61,822 nucleotides of DNA, from assembly GCA_017551665.1 (NCBI GenBank), contig JAFZLB010000094.1, positions 1-61,822 on the forward strand. The letters are read 5' to 3'. Source of the DNA: Lachnospiraceae bacterium. Its GTDB lineage: Bacteria > Bacillota > Clostridia > Lachnospirales > Lachnospiraceae. The notes beneath the pieces were generated by a model. It had not been told where the DNA came from and did not search any database. It saw only the letters and a list, made by a program, of their open reading frames with translations. The position numbers were made by a program, and so were the translations under genes. The number at the start of each line of letters is the position of its first letter. Positions within the stretch are counted from its first letter, which is position 1. This document shows positions 9,533-16,975 of the stretch, one piece after another.

Positions 9533-10555
9533 TCAGGCTGCTTCCGCAGTCTGCATTTTTGCGTGGGCGGCGGCAATCCGTTCTCTTTCCGCCTGACGCT
9601 TCTTCAGAACATGTTCATTCGCGAGGAAAATCAGGAAGCCGACAAACAAAACCATATTCACAACGGAAGCGTTTGCCTCGGACAGATTGAGCTGCACGAG
9701 GCCGTAGCGGATGATGTTGATCGCAATGGCCGCAACAATCGTGCCGACCGCCTGATTCGATTTTCTGCCGATGTATCCGCCCAGGATCATGGGGAACATG
9801 TTGCTGGTGACAGGACCGTTGCTCGCAAGTCCCAGGGATGCGGCAAGCTGCGTGTTGAAAGCGGTGTCCATGATGCCCGCGATACAAACCAGACCGCCGG
9901 CAAATGTATAGCAGAGAATGGTGTGACGGAAAATGTTAATGCCGCTGTTCTGGGAGATGAGCTGGGAGCCCTGGATGGCACGCAACTGATAACCGAAACG
10001 GGTCGAGTTCATCAGTACGGTTACAAAAGCACCGACCACAATCGTCAGGATAATGATGAAGGCCGTGTCGGAGAGAATGGCAACACCTTCCACACCGAAG
10101 AGATTCAAGCCTTTGCCTTTGGTGTACTGGTAAGGAAATACTTCCCAGATCAGTCCCATACCGATGCCGAGCACCATGGCGGGAACACGCATGGTAATGA
10201 ACATCAGACCGGTAAGGAAACCAAAGACGAGACCGAAGGCAAGCGAAAACAGCAGGATGAACACACCCGAAAGCCCGAGTTCGATCGCGAGCGCTCCACC
10301 GATGATACAACCGGCCAGACGCTGGGCACCGAGAGACAGATCCATACGTCCGCTGGTCAGGTTGAAGGAAAGGGCAAATGCCGTAATCGCGGCGACACCG
10401 GAATTGCGTACCAGCGTTTTGATGTCCAGAAGCGTACTGATCACATGCCGTCCCTGTGTCAGATAGACAAGCAGCTCCATCACGATCCACGCGGCGAGCG
10501 GGAAGGCGAGGGTGAAGATAATGGTTTTTGCGGGTGTCGCGCCTTTGTTTTTCAT
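9533..10555 (-). CDS. Sugar ABC transporter permease (RbsC/BPD_transp_2 family)
   Basis: An inner-membrane permease of 340 residues with about 8-10 hydrophobic segments, matching the ribose/galactose type (RbsC, MglC). Typical elements include NLTSGRMDLSLGAQ near residues 65-78 and RAIQGSQLISQNSGIN, the cytoplasmic loop that contacts the ATPase. It is one of two permeases in this operon and lies downstream of the binding-protein gene, while its partner (12073-13026) lies upstream. The gap to the binding-protein gene holds a 12-bp perfect hairpin. The two permeases probably form a heterodimer, since only one ATPase gene with two halves is present. Confidence 0.92.
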   Translation of the reverse strand: MKNKGATPAKTIIFTLAFPLAAWIVMELLVYLTQGRHVISTLLDIKTLVRNSGVAAITAFALSFNLTSGRMDLSLGAQRLAGCIIGGALAIELGLSGVFILLFSLAFGLVFGFLTGLMFITMRVPAMVLGIGMGLIWEVFPYQYTKGKGLNLFGVEGVAILSDTAFIIILTIVVGAFVTVLMNSTRFGYQLRAIQGSQLISQNSGINIFRHTILCYTFAGGLVCIAGIMDTAFNTQLAASLGLASNGPVTSNMFPMILGGYIGRKSNQAVGTIVAAIAINIIRYGLVQLNLSEANASVVNMVLFVGFLIFLANEHVLKKRQAERERIAAAHAKMQTAEAA

Positions 10556-10571
10556 GACATAGACCTTTCAT

Positions 10572-10600
10572 GTGCCGGCGGACATTCCGTCCGCCGGCAC
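10572..10600 (-). other. 12-bp perfect intercistronic hairpin after binding-protein gene
   Basis: GTGCCGGCGGAC (10572-10583) pairs perfectly with its complement (10589-10600) around a 5-nt loop. It lies between the lipoprotein gene and the downstream permease. No T-run follows on the minus strand, so it is not a classical terminator. Hairpins here in solute-binding operons are known to protect the binding-protein mRNA and lower expression of the genes beyond. Confidence 0.7.
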
Positions 10601-10621
10601 CGTGAAATGTTGTGTATGATG

Positions 10622-11995
10622 TTACTGGATTTTATTGCTGATGATACTGTCGATGTCCGCAAGATCCGTCAGCAACTGGTCGATGTCATCTGCCGTGACA
10701 TCCGGATTGTTTGTGACCATGTAGGGTGCGAGGTCATCGCTGTTCAGTACGTAGGTCGCGTGGTTCATATCCAGTTTGCCGATGCCTTCATAGGTTGACG
10801 CATCCATGCAGGCCCAGGGATTGACGCCGAAGAGCTGTGCCTTGCCGCCGCGCTTAAAGCTGTCGGGCTTTCCGTTCAGCGCGTTGAAGATGGCGAGGGT
10901 GTTCATGGCGTTCGCGTTGTTCAGCGGGTTGATGACCGCAGCGTTCAATACGGTATCACCGGTGGAATCCGTGGAATTGAAGCCGGTTTCCGTCTGCTGT
11001 TCGATGGATGCCGTGCCGATGATGCGGATGTTGTTGCCGGTGCTCTTTTCGATTTCATCGATCGCGTTGGTAAACTGTGAATACCAGGCAACCGCTGCGA
11101 AGGTGTCATAGTTTCCGGTCTGCAGCTGTGTCTGCACGGCAGTGATGGCCGCCTGTGCGTCCATGCCGGGATAGATGTAGATGTGAACGTCATCGTTGCC
11201 TGTGTTTACTTCGCCGGGATCCTGACGGTTGATGATGTCATCGATGGACATGTCATAGGTCAGACCGTACGCGTCCTGATAGGCCTGCAGAATGCCTTCC
11301 ACGGCATACGCGTGGGAAGCGGCACCCTGGCCGATCTTGCCGCCGACCGCAGCGCAGGAGAAAATGATGACGCCGTGGGGCTCTCCGTCCGAAAGCAGAT
11401 CTTCAAAGGCTTTGGAGTAGGCATCTCCGATGCCGGGAGCGGAAGCGCCGCAGTGACCGAGATTGTACTGCAGATCCTCGATATCCGCGTTGAGGGCGGA
11501 GTTCTGGGTGACAAACCACATGCCCCATTCCTCCGCTTTGCGCGCACCCTGGGAGGAAGCGTCGGAAGCGGTCACGAAGTTGATGATGCCTTCGCAGCCT
11601 GCCGCGTATGCCTGATCCATGAAGTCAACCAGACCGTTGGCGTCCGAAAGCGTCTCGGAGAACATAAATTCCATGTTGAAGAGCGGTGCAAGCTCTTCCT
11701 CAAAATACTGTCTCTGGATCTCCCATGTTTCGCCGGAGTGAATCGTGGCCACGCCGATCTTGACCGGATCACCGTCGAGCGTAGAGGGCGCAGCATCCGC
11801 GGGCGCTTCTGTCGTTGTCTCGGCAGGTGCTTCCGCAGCGGTGCTGGCTTCCTGTGCGGCCTGCGATGCCTCAGCACCTCCCGTACTTGCCGCGCCGCCG
11901 GAATCACCGGAGGAACAGGCACCAAGCGCGACGACCGTCAGGGACGAAATCATCAGCATTGCCGCAAATCGTTTCAAAATTGCCAACTTTTTCAT
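10622..11995 (-). CDS. Sugar-type ABC transporter substrate-binding lipoprotein
   Basis: A lipid-anchored solute-binding protein of 457 residues. The N-terminus has Lys residues, a hydrophobic stretch and the lipobox LGAC with Cys27, followed by a Ser/Gly/Ala/Glu-rich linker to about residue 75. The mature part starts DPVKIGVATIHSGETWEIQRQYFEEE, the pattern of periplasmic-binding-protein family 1/4 sugar receptors. It should capture the substrate at the outer face of the membrane and hand it to the two permeases. Hairpins lie on both sides of the gene, suggesting extra expression relative to the rest of the operon. The ligand is unknown; neighbours with uronate enzymes and GH3 suggest a uronic-acid-containing glycoside. 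Confidence 0.93.
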   Translation of the reverse strand: MKKLAILKRFAAMLMISSLTVVALGACSSGDSGGAASTGGAEASQAAQEASTAAEAPAETTTEAPADAAPSTLDGDPVKIGVATIHSGETWEIQRQYFEEELAPLFNMEFMFSETLSDANGLVDFMDQAYAAGCEGIINFVTASDASSQGARKAEEWGMWFVTQNSALNADIEDLQYNLGHCGASAPGIGDAYSKAFEDLLSDGEPHGVIIFSCAAVGGKIGQGAASHAYAVEGILQAYQDAYGLTYDMSIDDIINRQDPGEVNTGNDDVHIYIYPGMDAQAAITAVQTQLQTGNYDTFAAVAWYSQFTNAIDEIEKSTGNNIRIIGTASIEQQTETGFNSTDSTGDTVLNAAVINPLNNANAMNTLAIFNALNGKPDSFKRGGKAQLFGVNPWACMDASTYEGIGKLDMNHATYVLNSDDLAPYMVTNNPDVTADDIDQLLTDLADIDSIISNKIQ

Positions 11996-12035
11996 TTTGT
12001 TCTTCCCCTTTCTGAGAATGAATGTAAGGTATATG

Positions 12036-12063
12036 TCATCCGCCGAAGCCGGCGGGCATGACC
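12036..12063 (-). other. Hairpin upstream of binding-protein gene
   Basis: GTCAT plus CCGCCG (12036-12046) pairs with CGGCGG (12051-12056) and ATGAC (12059-12063), with a 4-nt loop and a 2-nt bulge. It lies just after the stop of the upstream permease gene on the minus strand and before the lipoprotein gene. With the hairpin at 10572-10600 it brackets that gene, which would suit RNase processing and a stable monocistronic fragment. Confidence 0.55.
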
Positions 12064-12072
12064 GCGGTAAAC

Positions 12073-13026
12073 TTATCCTTCCGGTGCAGGCAGACCTTTC
12101 GGACGCTGCTGCGCCGTCATGATCAACAGCAGAAACAATGCGCCGCGCACCGCCTGGATGATGGTGGAATCGACACCGATCATCTGCAGGCCCGTGTTCA
12201 GCACGCAGACCGTGATTGCACCGACAATACCGGAGTAAACAAAGGATTTGGAACCGCCAAACACGGACATGCCCCCAAGCACGATGGCCAGCATGCAGTC
12301 CATGTTGAGAGACGGCAGTGTTTTTGTTCCGACGGAGCCGGAGCGGACAAGGAAGACCAGGGCACCGCAGCCGCAGCCGATGCCGGCAATGATGAAAGCG
12401 ATCAGAAGAAAGATGCTTTTCCGTATGCCGGTCTGCTCCGCATTGACATCGTTGGTGCCGAGCATTTTCAGGGAGCGTCCGATGTTGCTGAAGTGGAAGA
12501 GTACCACACAGGCCAGAAAGAAAAATGCGAAAACGTAATAAGCGAAGTAATTTTTCGTCAGCGAATCCACCAGTGCGTACGGAAGCGATACCGTGGTGCC
12601 GCCGAGAATGGACTGCTGGATGGCGGACAGCAGGGTCATCATGACGATGGTGACAAAGAGCACACGCACCTGAAAGAGCGTGGAGAGCACGGCGCTGACC
12701 GCCATAAGCCCCATGCCGAGCAGAATGGCAACGATGATCATCACGAGGAGCGATTCGGTCGCGTTATAGGCCATGCCCGCAAGCGTCGCGGTGAGGACCG
12801 TAGTCGCCCCCATGGCGAGATTGACATTGCCGGTGGCAAAGATGAAGCAGGCACCCGTGGCCACGACACCGACCGGCAATGCGGCGTCCAGGATCACCTT
12901 AAAGGTGGCCTTAGAGGCAAAGCGCTCTGTTGCCAGCGAGAAAAACAGGATGAGAATCAAAAGGAAAACAATCGGCAGAATCTGGATAAACATGCGGTTT
13001 TCAAGCAGTTTTCTGATTTTTTGCAT
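12073..13026 (-). CDS. Sugar ABC transporter permease (second, RbsC-like)
   Basis: A 317-residue integral membrane protein with about 8-9 hydrophobic segments and the family pattern TGACFIFATGNVNLAMGATTVLTA near the second to third segments. The loop near GRSLKMLGTNDVNAEQTGI matches the ATPase-contacting region of RbsC/MglC proteins. It starts 10 bases after the ATPase gene stop and uses ATG with GGAG upstream. It is diverged from the permease at 9533-10555, so the pair looks like an old heterodimer, not a recent duplication. It should carry the ligand of the lipoprotein at 10622-11995. Confidence 0.9.
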   Translation of the reverse strand: MQKIRKLLENRMFIQILPIVFLLILILFFSLATERFASKATFKVILDAALPVGVVATGACFIFATGNVNLAMGATTVLTATLAGMAYNATESLLVMIIVAILLGMGLMAVSAVLSTLFQVRVLFVTIVMMTLLSAIQQSILGGTTVSLPYALVDSLTKNYFAYYVFAFFFLACVVLFHFSNIGRSLKMLGTNDVNAEQTGIRKSIFLLIAFIIAGIGCGCGALVFLVRSGSVGTKTLPSLNMDCMLAIVLGGMSVFGGSKSFVYSGIVGAITVCVLNTGLQMIGVDSTIIQAVRGALFLLLIMTAQQRPKGLPAPEG

Positions 13027-13036
13027 GGCAGGCTCC

Positions 13037-14536
13037 TCAGATCATATAGTCGATCAGGTCGTGTTCGCTTAAGTTCTCCGAACGCATTTTTTCCGCACGG
13101 ATCTCTCCGTCCTTTAAGATCAGAATCCGGTCACACATGCCGATCAGTTCCTGTAACTCCTCTGAAATCAGCAGGATGGATTTTCCGGCCTTTTTCATGT
13201 CATACATCAGCTGGTACATGGCGGCTTTGACGCCCACGTCAATGCCGCGGGTCGGGCAGTCAAGAATCAGAATCTGTGAATCCGACGCCATCCATTTTCC
13301 GAAGACGACCTTCTGCTTGTTGCCGCCGGAAAGGGTGTTGACCTTATAGTGTTTTCCGGCGCATTTGATGGAAAGATCCTCGATCTGCTTGTCCACATAG
13401 CGCCTCTCCTTAAAGAAGGAAATCAGGTTGCCAAAGGAGGCGTTGATTTTGTAGCCTGTGGAAGCGATGTTTTCGTAGATGGTGGCGGAAAGACCGAGGG
13501 ATTCCGTGTCACGGTTTTTGGACACGTAACCGATCCCGTTTTCGATGGCGGTCTTCGGTGATCTGATCACCTTCCCGTTTGCCGTTATGACTTTGCCGTC
13601 CAACACCTTGTCCACGCCGAAGAGCGCACGTCCGAGGGTGTGCATACCGCAGTGGGACAGACCGCCGACACCGAGAATCTCTCCGCGGTGAAGCTCCATG
13701 GAAAAGCACATCAGATCATGGAGTGTCGTAATGTTTTCCGCACGCAGCACGACTTCTTCCTCACAGGGATCAAAGTCGGAGCGGTAATAGTCTCCTTTTA
13801 ATTCTCTGCCGACCATCATCTTGCGGATGACATTCGGCTCATATTCCGATTTGTCGAGCGTGCCGATGATGACACCGTCCCTGAGCACCGTGAGCTTGTC
13901 GCAGTGTTCCATCATCTCATCCAGATCATGGGAGATGAACATGACGCATTTGTTCTCCTCCTGCATCCGGTGCATTACACGATATAAAAACTGCCGTCCC
14001 TCGAGAGAGAGGGCGGTGGATGTTTCGTCGATGATGAGAAGATCAGGCTCCCAGTACATGCACTTTGCGATTTCGATGATCTTTCTGGCCTGCATATCCA
14101 GTTCGGACGTGCGCTGTCTGGCGGTGAATTCGGTGATTTCCAGGCGGTCCAGCAATGCCTGCGCCTCGGCCATCATGGCAGAGCGATTGATGACGGGCCC
14201 CTTTTTAAACTTTTTTTCGTGTCCGAGAAAGATGTTTTCCGCGACGGTGATGTTGGCAATCGAACCCGCTTCCTGCACAACCATGCCAATGCCGGCCTGC
14301 TGTGCCTGGAGCATGGTCTTCGGCGCCCAGTCCGCGCCCTTGAAGCGCATGGTGCCCTTTGTCGGCGGCTGCATCCCTGCAACAATGGAAGAAACAGTGG
14401 ATTTGCCGCTTCCGTTCTCACCAATAAGACCGTAAATATGTCCTCTGGAAAGCGAAAAAGAAACATCGTTGAGCGCAACGGTGACACCGAAGTGTTTGTC
14501 CATGTGCTCGATTTCGAGAATCAGATCTTCCGCCAT
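13037..14536 (-). CDS. Sugar ABC transporter ATPase, two NBDs (RbsA/MglA family)
   Basis: The 499 residues contain two ATP-binding halves. The first half has an intact Walker A (GENGSGKST, about 39-47), but the family LSxGQ signature is replaced by SELDMQARK, and Walker B reads LLIIDETSTAL. The second half has no working Walker A (GLSHCGMHT in its place) but a good signature LSGGNKQKV and Walker B ILILDCPTRG. One composite ATP site (Walker A of half 1 with signature of half 2) is therefore intact and the other is degenerate on both faces. It is the first gene of the minus-strand operon. GGGGTAAGG lies just before the ATG. Confidence 0.93.
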   Translation of the reverse strand: MAEDLILEIEHMDKHFGVTVALNDVSFSLSRGHIYGLIGENGSGKSTVSSIVAGMQPPTKGTMRFKGADWAPKTMLQAQQAGIGMVVQEAGSIANITVAENIFLGHEKKFKKGPVINRSAMMAEAQALLDRLEITEFTARQRTSELDMQARKIIEIAKCMYWEPDLLIIDETSTALSLEGRQFLYRVMHRMQEENKCVMFISHDLDEMMEHCDKLTVLRDGVIIGTLDKSEYEPNVIRKMMVGRELKGDYYRSDFDPCEEEVVLRAENITTLHDLMCFSMELHRGEILGVGGLSHCGMHTLGRALFGVDKVLDGKVITANGKVIRSPKTAIENGIGYVSKNRDTESLGLSATIYENIASTGYKINASFGNLISFFKERRYVDKQIEDLSIKCAGKHYKVNTLSGGNKQKVVFGKWMASDSQILILDCPTRGIDVGVKAAMYQLMYDMKKAGKSILLISEELQELIGMCDRILILKDGEIRAEKMRSENLSEHDLIDYMI

Positions 14537-14573
14537 AGCCTTACCCCAAAAAGAATATTGAACCCCTGCATCT

Positions 14574-14602
14574 ATCGTAACAGATCAAACGTCCCCCGTC
14601 TA
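14574..14602 (-). promoter_or_regulatory. Candidate promoter of the ABC/GH3 operon
   Basis: On the minus strand a -10-like TACGAT occupies 14574-14579. The matching -35 position (14597-14602) has no good consensus and is overlapped by a TATTGCAAA repeat. A weak -35 covered by an activator site is the arrangement expected of an AraC-activated promoter. The leader would be about 30 nt. Confidence 0.35.
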
Positions 14603-14631
14603 TTGCAAACTATCCAAACATATATTGCAAA
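14601..14631. promoter_or_regulatory. Two TATTGCAAA direct repeats, 22 bp apart (AraC-type operator?)
   Basis: TATTGCAAA occurs at 14601-14609 and again at 14623-14631. The start-to-start distance of 22 bp is two helical turns, as in AraC-family half-sites. They lie in the divergent region between the ABC operon and the AraC gene, and the inner copy touches the expected -35 of the ABC operon. Confidence 0.5.
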
Positions 14632-14648
14632 TCGTCTATTATTACTAA

Positions 14649-14666
14649 TTTGAAATGTATTTCAAA
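14649..14666. promoter_or_regulatory. 8-bp inverted repeat just upstream of the araC-type promoter
   Basis: TTTGAAAT (14649-14656) and ATTTCAAA (14659-14666) form a perfect dyad with a 2-bp centre, ending 5 bp before the -35 box of the regulator gene. The symmetry suits a dimeric repressor or activator other than the AraC protein, whose sites are usually direct repeats. Confidence 0.4.
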
Positions 14667-14671
14667 ATAGA

Positions 14672-14700
14672 TTGCATTTTGTTTTGCGTTTTCCTATAAT
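14672..14700 (+). promoter_or_regulatory. Strong promoter giving a leaderless AraC-family mRNA
   Basis: TTGCAT (14672-14677), 17-bp spacer, TATAAT (14695-14700). Exactly six bases separate the -10 box from the ATG at 14707, so the expected start point is the A of the ATG. Confidence 0.65.
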
Positions 14701-14706
14701 GCAGAC

Positions 14707-15507
14707 ATGGCATTCGATCTGCGCAGAGGAAATTTCACATTTAAACACAGCCGTTCCTTTGAGGAACCGGATAACGAGACCGGCAGCTTCCGGGAGCATT
14801 TTCATTCCCTGTACGAGCTGCTGTATTTCATCGGCGGCGAGGCGGATTACAAGATCCGCCATACGCGGTACCGGCTGCGGCCGCATACGCTGCTGGTGGT
14901 GAAGCCCGGAGAGCTGCATCATGTGCTGATCAAGAGCGCGGAGGTGCCTTACGAACGCTTTGTGGTGCGCTTTGACGAGGCGGATCTGCCGGGGGGATTA
15001 CGGACACTGATCCGCCGTCTGGACAATGTCTACAGTATAGAAAACACCCGTCTGTCCGAGGAACTGTTCCGTCTGGACGCCTTTCCGGACACGCTGCCGG
15101 ACGAGGACGCCGTGTTTTACGCCATGCGCTGGCAGCTGCATATTATTCTGACCTATCTCAGTGCCGCAAGGGGCTTACGGCGCAAGGCGGACGCGGTGAA
15201 CGAGGAAGTCCACCGCATCACGGATTACATTGAACAGAACCTGACGGGAATTCATACGATCGATGATCTGAGCGCGGGTCTGCACATGTCCCGCTCCGGC
15301 CTGCAGAAGGTCTTTTCCACCGGCTTCGACATGCCGGTCATGCGCTATGTGCGCACGCAGAAGGTGACGCTTGCGCATGCCATGCTCAATGACGGCTACG
15401 CACCGACGGAGATTCCGGCGCGCTGCGGCTTCAATGATTATTCTTCGTTTTATCGCGCGTATACAAAACTGTATAACATGCCTCCTTCCGGGACGAACCG
15501 GCGCTGA
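14707..15507 (+). CDS. AraC-family transcriptional regulator
   Basis: The 266 residues have an N-terminal cupin-like sensing domain (about 15-110, with HFHSLYELLYFIGG and a second beta segment PHTLLVVKPGELHHV) and two C-terminal helix-turn-helix units (about 165-262, IDDLSAGLHMSRSGLQKVF and IPARCGFNDYSSFYRAYTKLYNMPPS). Such proteins sense a small sugar or sugar acid and activate nearby catabolic genes. It is divergent from the ABC/GH3 operon and heads the uronate cluster, so it probably controls both. It has no Shine-Dalgarno; the promoter places the transcript start at the ATG. The gap to uxaC is 26 bases, so they may be co-transcribed. Confidence 0.9.
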   Translation: MAFDLRRGNFTFKHSRSFEEPDNETGSFREHFHSLYELLYFIGGEADYKIRHTRYRLRPHTLLVVKPGELHHVLIKSAEVPYERFVVRFDEADLPGGLRTLIRRLDNVYSIENTRLSEELFRLDAFPDTLPDEDAVFYAMRWQLHIILTYLSAARGLRRKADAVNEEVHRITDYIEQNLTGIHTIDDLSAGLHMSRSGLQKVFSTGFDMPVMRYVRTQKVTLAHAMLNDGYAPTEIPARCGFNDYSSFYRAYTKLYNMPPSGTNRR

Positions 15508-15533
15508 GAGGGATGAGAGGAAGGTGAGAAGGG

Positions 15534-16937
15534 ATGAAAGCATTTATGGACGCGGATTTTCTGCTGAAGACGCAGACGGCAAAGATGCTGTATCACGAAA
15601 CGGCAGCAGCCCTTCCGGTCATCGATTTTCATAACCATCTGAACCCGGAAGAGATCGCGGAGGATGTGCGCTATGAAAACATGACGCAGGTCTGGCTGTC
15701 CGGTGATCACTACAAGTGGCGGGCCATGCGTGCCCACGGCGTGCCGGAGCGTCTTGTCACCGGGGACGGCGGGGATTACGAAAAGTTTGAAGCCTACGCG
15801 GACACGATTGGCCACGCGATCGGCAATCCTTTGTATCACTGGACGCATCTGGAACTGCAGCGCTACTTTGACGTAACGACGCCGCTGAAAAAAGAGACGG
15901 CGAAGGAGATCTGGGAGCACTGCAACGAAAGACTGCAGGCGGCGGATTGTTCCGTGCGGGGGCTTTTGAAACAGCAGCGCGTGGAGGTACTCTGCACGAC
16001 GGATGATCCGGCGGATGATCTGCGGCATCATCTGGCGCTGAAGGAAGAGGGCTTTGAGATTTTAACCCTGCCGTCCTTCCGTCCGGAAAAGGCACTCGGC
16101 ATTGAAAAAGAGGACTTTGCGGAATACCTCACGCGGCTTTCGGAGGTGAGCGGTTGTACGATCAACACAGCTGCCGATCTGCTGAAGGCACTGTCGCAGC
16201 GTCTGGCCTTCTTTACGGAAGCCGGCTGCAGGGTCACGGATCACAGCATCGAGGGACGCTTCTTTGTGCCGGCGACGGAGAAGGAAGTGGATGACATCCT
16301 CGCGAAACGGCTTGCGGGCGGGACGCCGACGGAGGAAGAATGCGGCAAATATCGCGGCTATATGCTCAGCGAACTCGGAAAGGAATACGCGAGGAAGGGG
16401 TTGGTGATGCAGCTGCACATCGGTGCGCTGCGCAACAATTCCGCGCGCATGTTCCGTTTTCTCGGGCCGGATACGGGCTTTGACAGCATGAACGACTTTG
16501 CCTACGCGCCGCAGCTTTCCGCCCTCTTGAACGCCATGGACGAGGAAAATCTCTTACCGCGGACGATACTCTACGGTCTCAACGGCAATGATTATGATAT
16601 GCTCACGGCGATGGCCGGGAACTTCCAGAGCAACGGGGAAGGCATCCGCGGCAAGGTGCAGGTCGGGACGGCCTGGTGGTTTATGGACCAGATCGACGGC
16701 ATGCGCAGGCAGATGCGTTCGCTCATGAGCATCGGCCTGTTCAGCACCTTCATCGGGATGCTGACGGATTCGCGCTCCTTCCTGTCCTTCCCGCGGCATG
16801 AGTATTTCCGCAGGATTCTCTGCGATCTTGTCGGGGACCTTGTGGAGGAAGGCGCGTATCCGAATGACGAAGAGAGCCTGAAGGAGCTGGTCAGAGGGAT
16901 TTGTTACGGAAACGCAAAGGCTTATTTTTCGCTGTAA
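15534..16937 (+). CDS. uxaC: Glucuronate/galacturonate isomerase UxaC
   Basis: UxaC converts D-glucuronate to D-fructuronate and D-galacturonate to D-tagaturonate in the cytoplasm. The 467 residues match the family length and begin with the metal-binding motif VIDFHNHL (H33, H35), followed by the conserved ENMTQVWLSGDHYKWRAMRAHGV. AAGGTGAGAAGGG precedes the ATG. It is the entry enzyme of the plus-strand cluster, which next encodes a PfkB kinase, 6-phosphogluconate dehydrogenase, a mannonate-type SDR and a LarA-family enzyme. No mannonate dehydratase gene is in the window. Confidence 0.96.
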   Translation: MKAFMDADFLLKTQTAKMLYHETAAALPVIDFHNHLNPEEIAEDVRYENMTQVWLSGDHYKWRAMRAHGVPERLVTGDGGDYEKFEAYADTIGHAIGNPLYHWTHLELQRYFDVTTPLKKETAKEIWEHCNERLQAADCSVRGLLKQQRVEVLCTTDDPADDLRHHLALKEEGFEILTLPSFRPEKALGIEKEDFAEYLTRLSEVSGCTINTAADLLKALSQRLAFFTEAGCRVTDHSIEGRFFVPATEKEVDDILAKRLAGGTPTEEECGKYRGYMLSELGKEYARKGLVMQLHIGALRNNSARMFRFLGPDTGFDSMNDFAYAPQLSALLNAMDEENLLPRTILYGLNGNDYDMLTAMAGNFQSNGEGIRGKVQVGTAWWFMDQIDGMRRQMRSLMSIGLFSTFIGMLTDSRSFLSFPRHEYFRRILCDLVGDLVEEGAYPNDEESLKELVRGICYGNAKAYFSL

Positions 16938-16975
16938 GCCGGCGCGGTTTTATGGAAGAAACGGAGGAAGAAGGA

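Noticed and set aside
16901-16975. Longer kinase start overlapping uxaC
   Set aside because: No Shine-Dalgarno is present at 16901 or 16952, whereas GTG 16976 has GGAGG at 8 bases and gives a family-like start.
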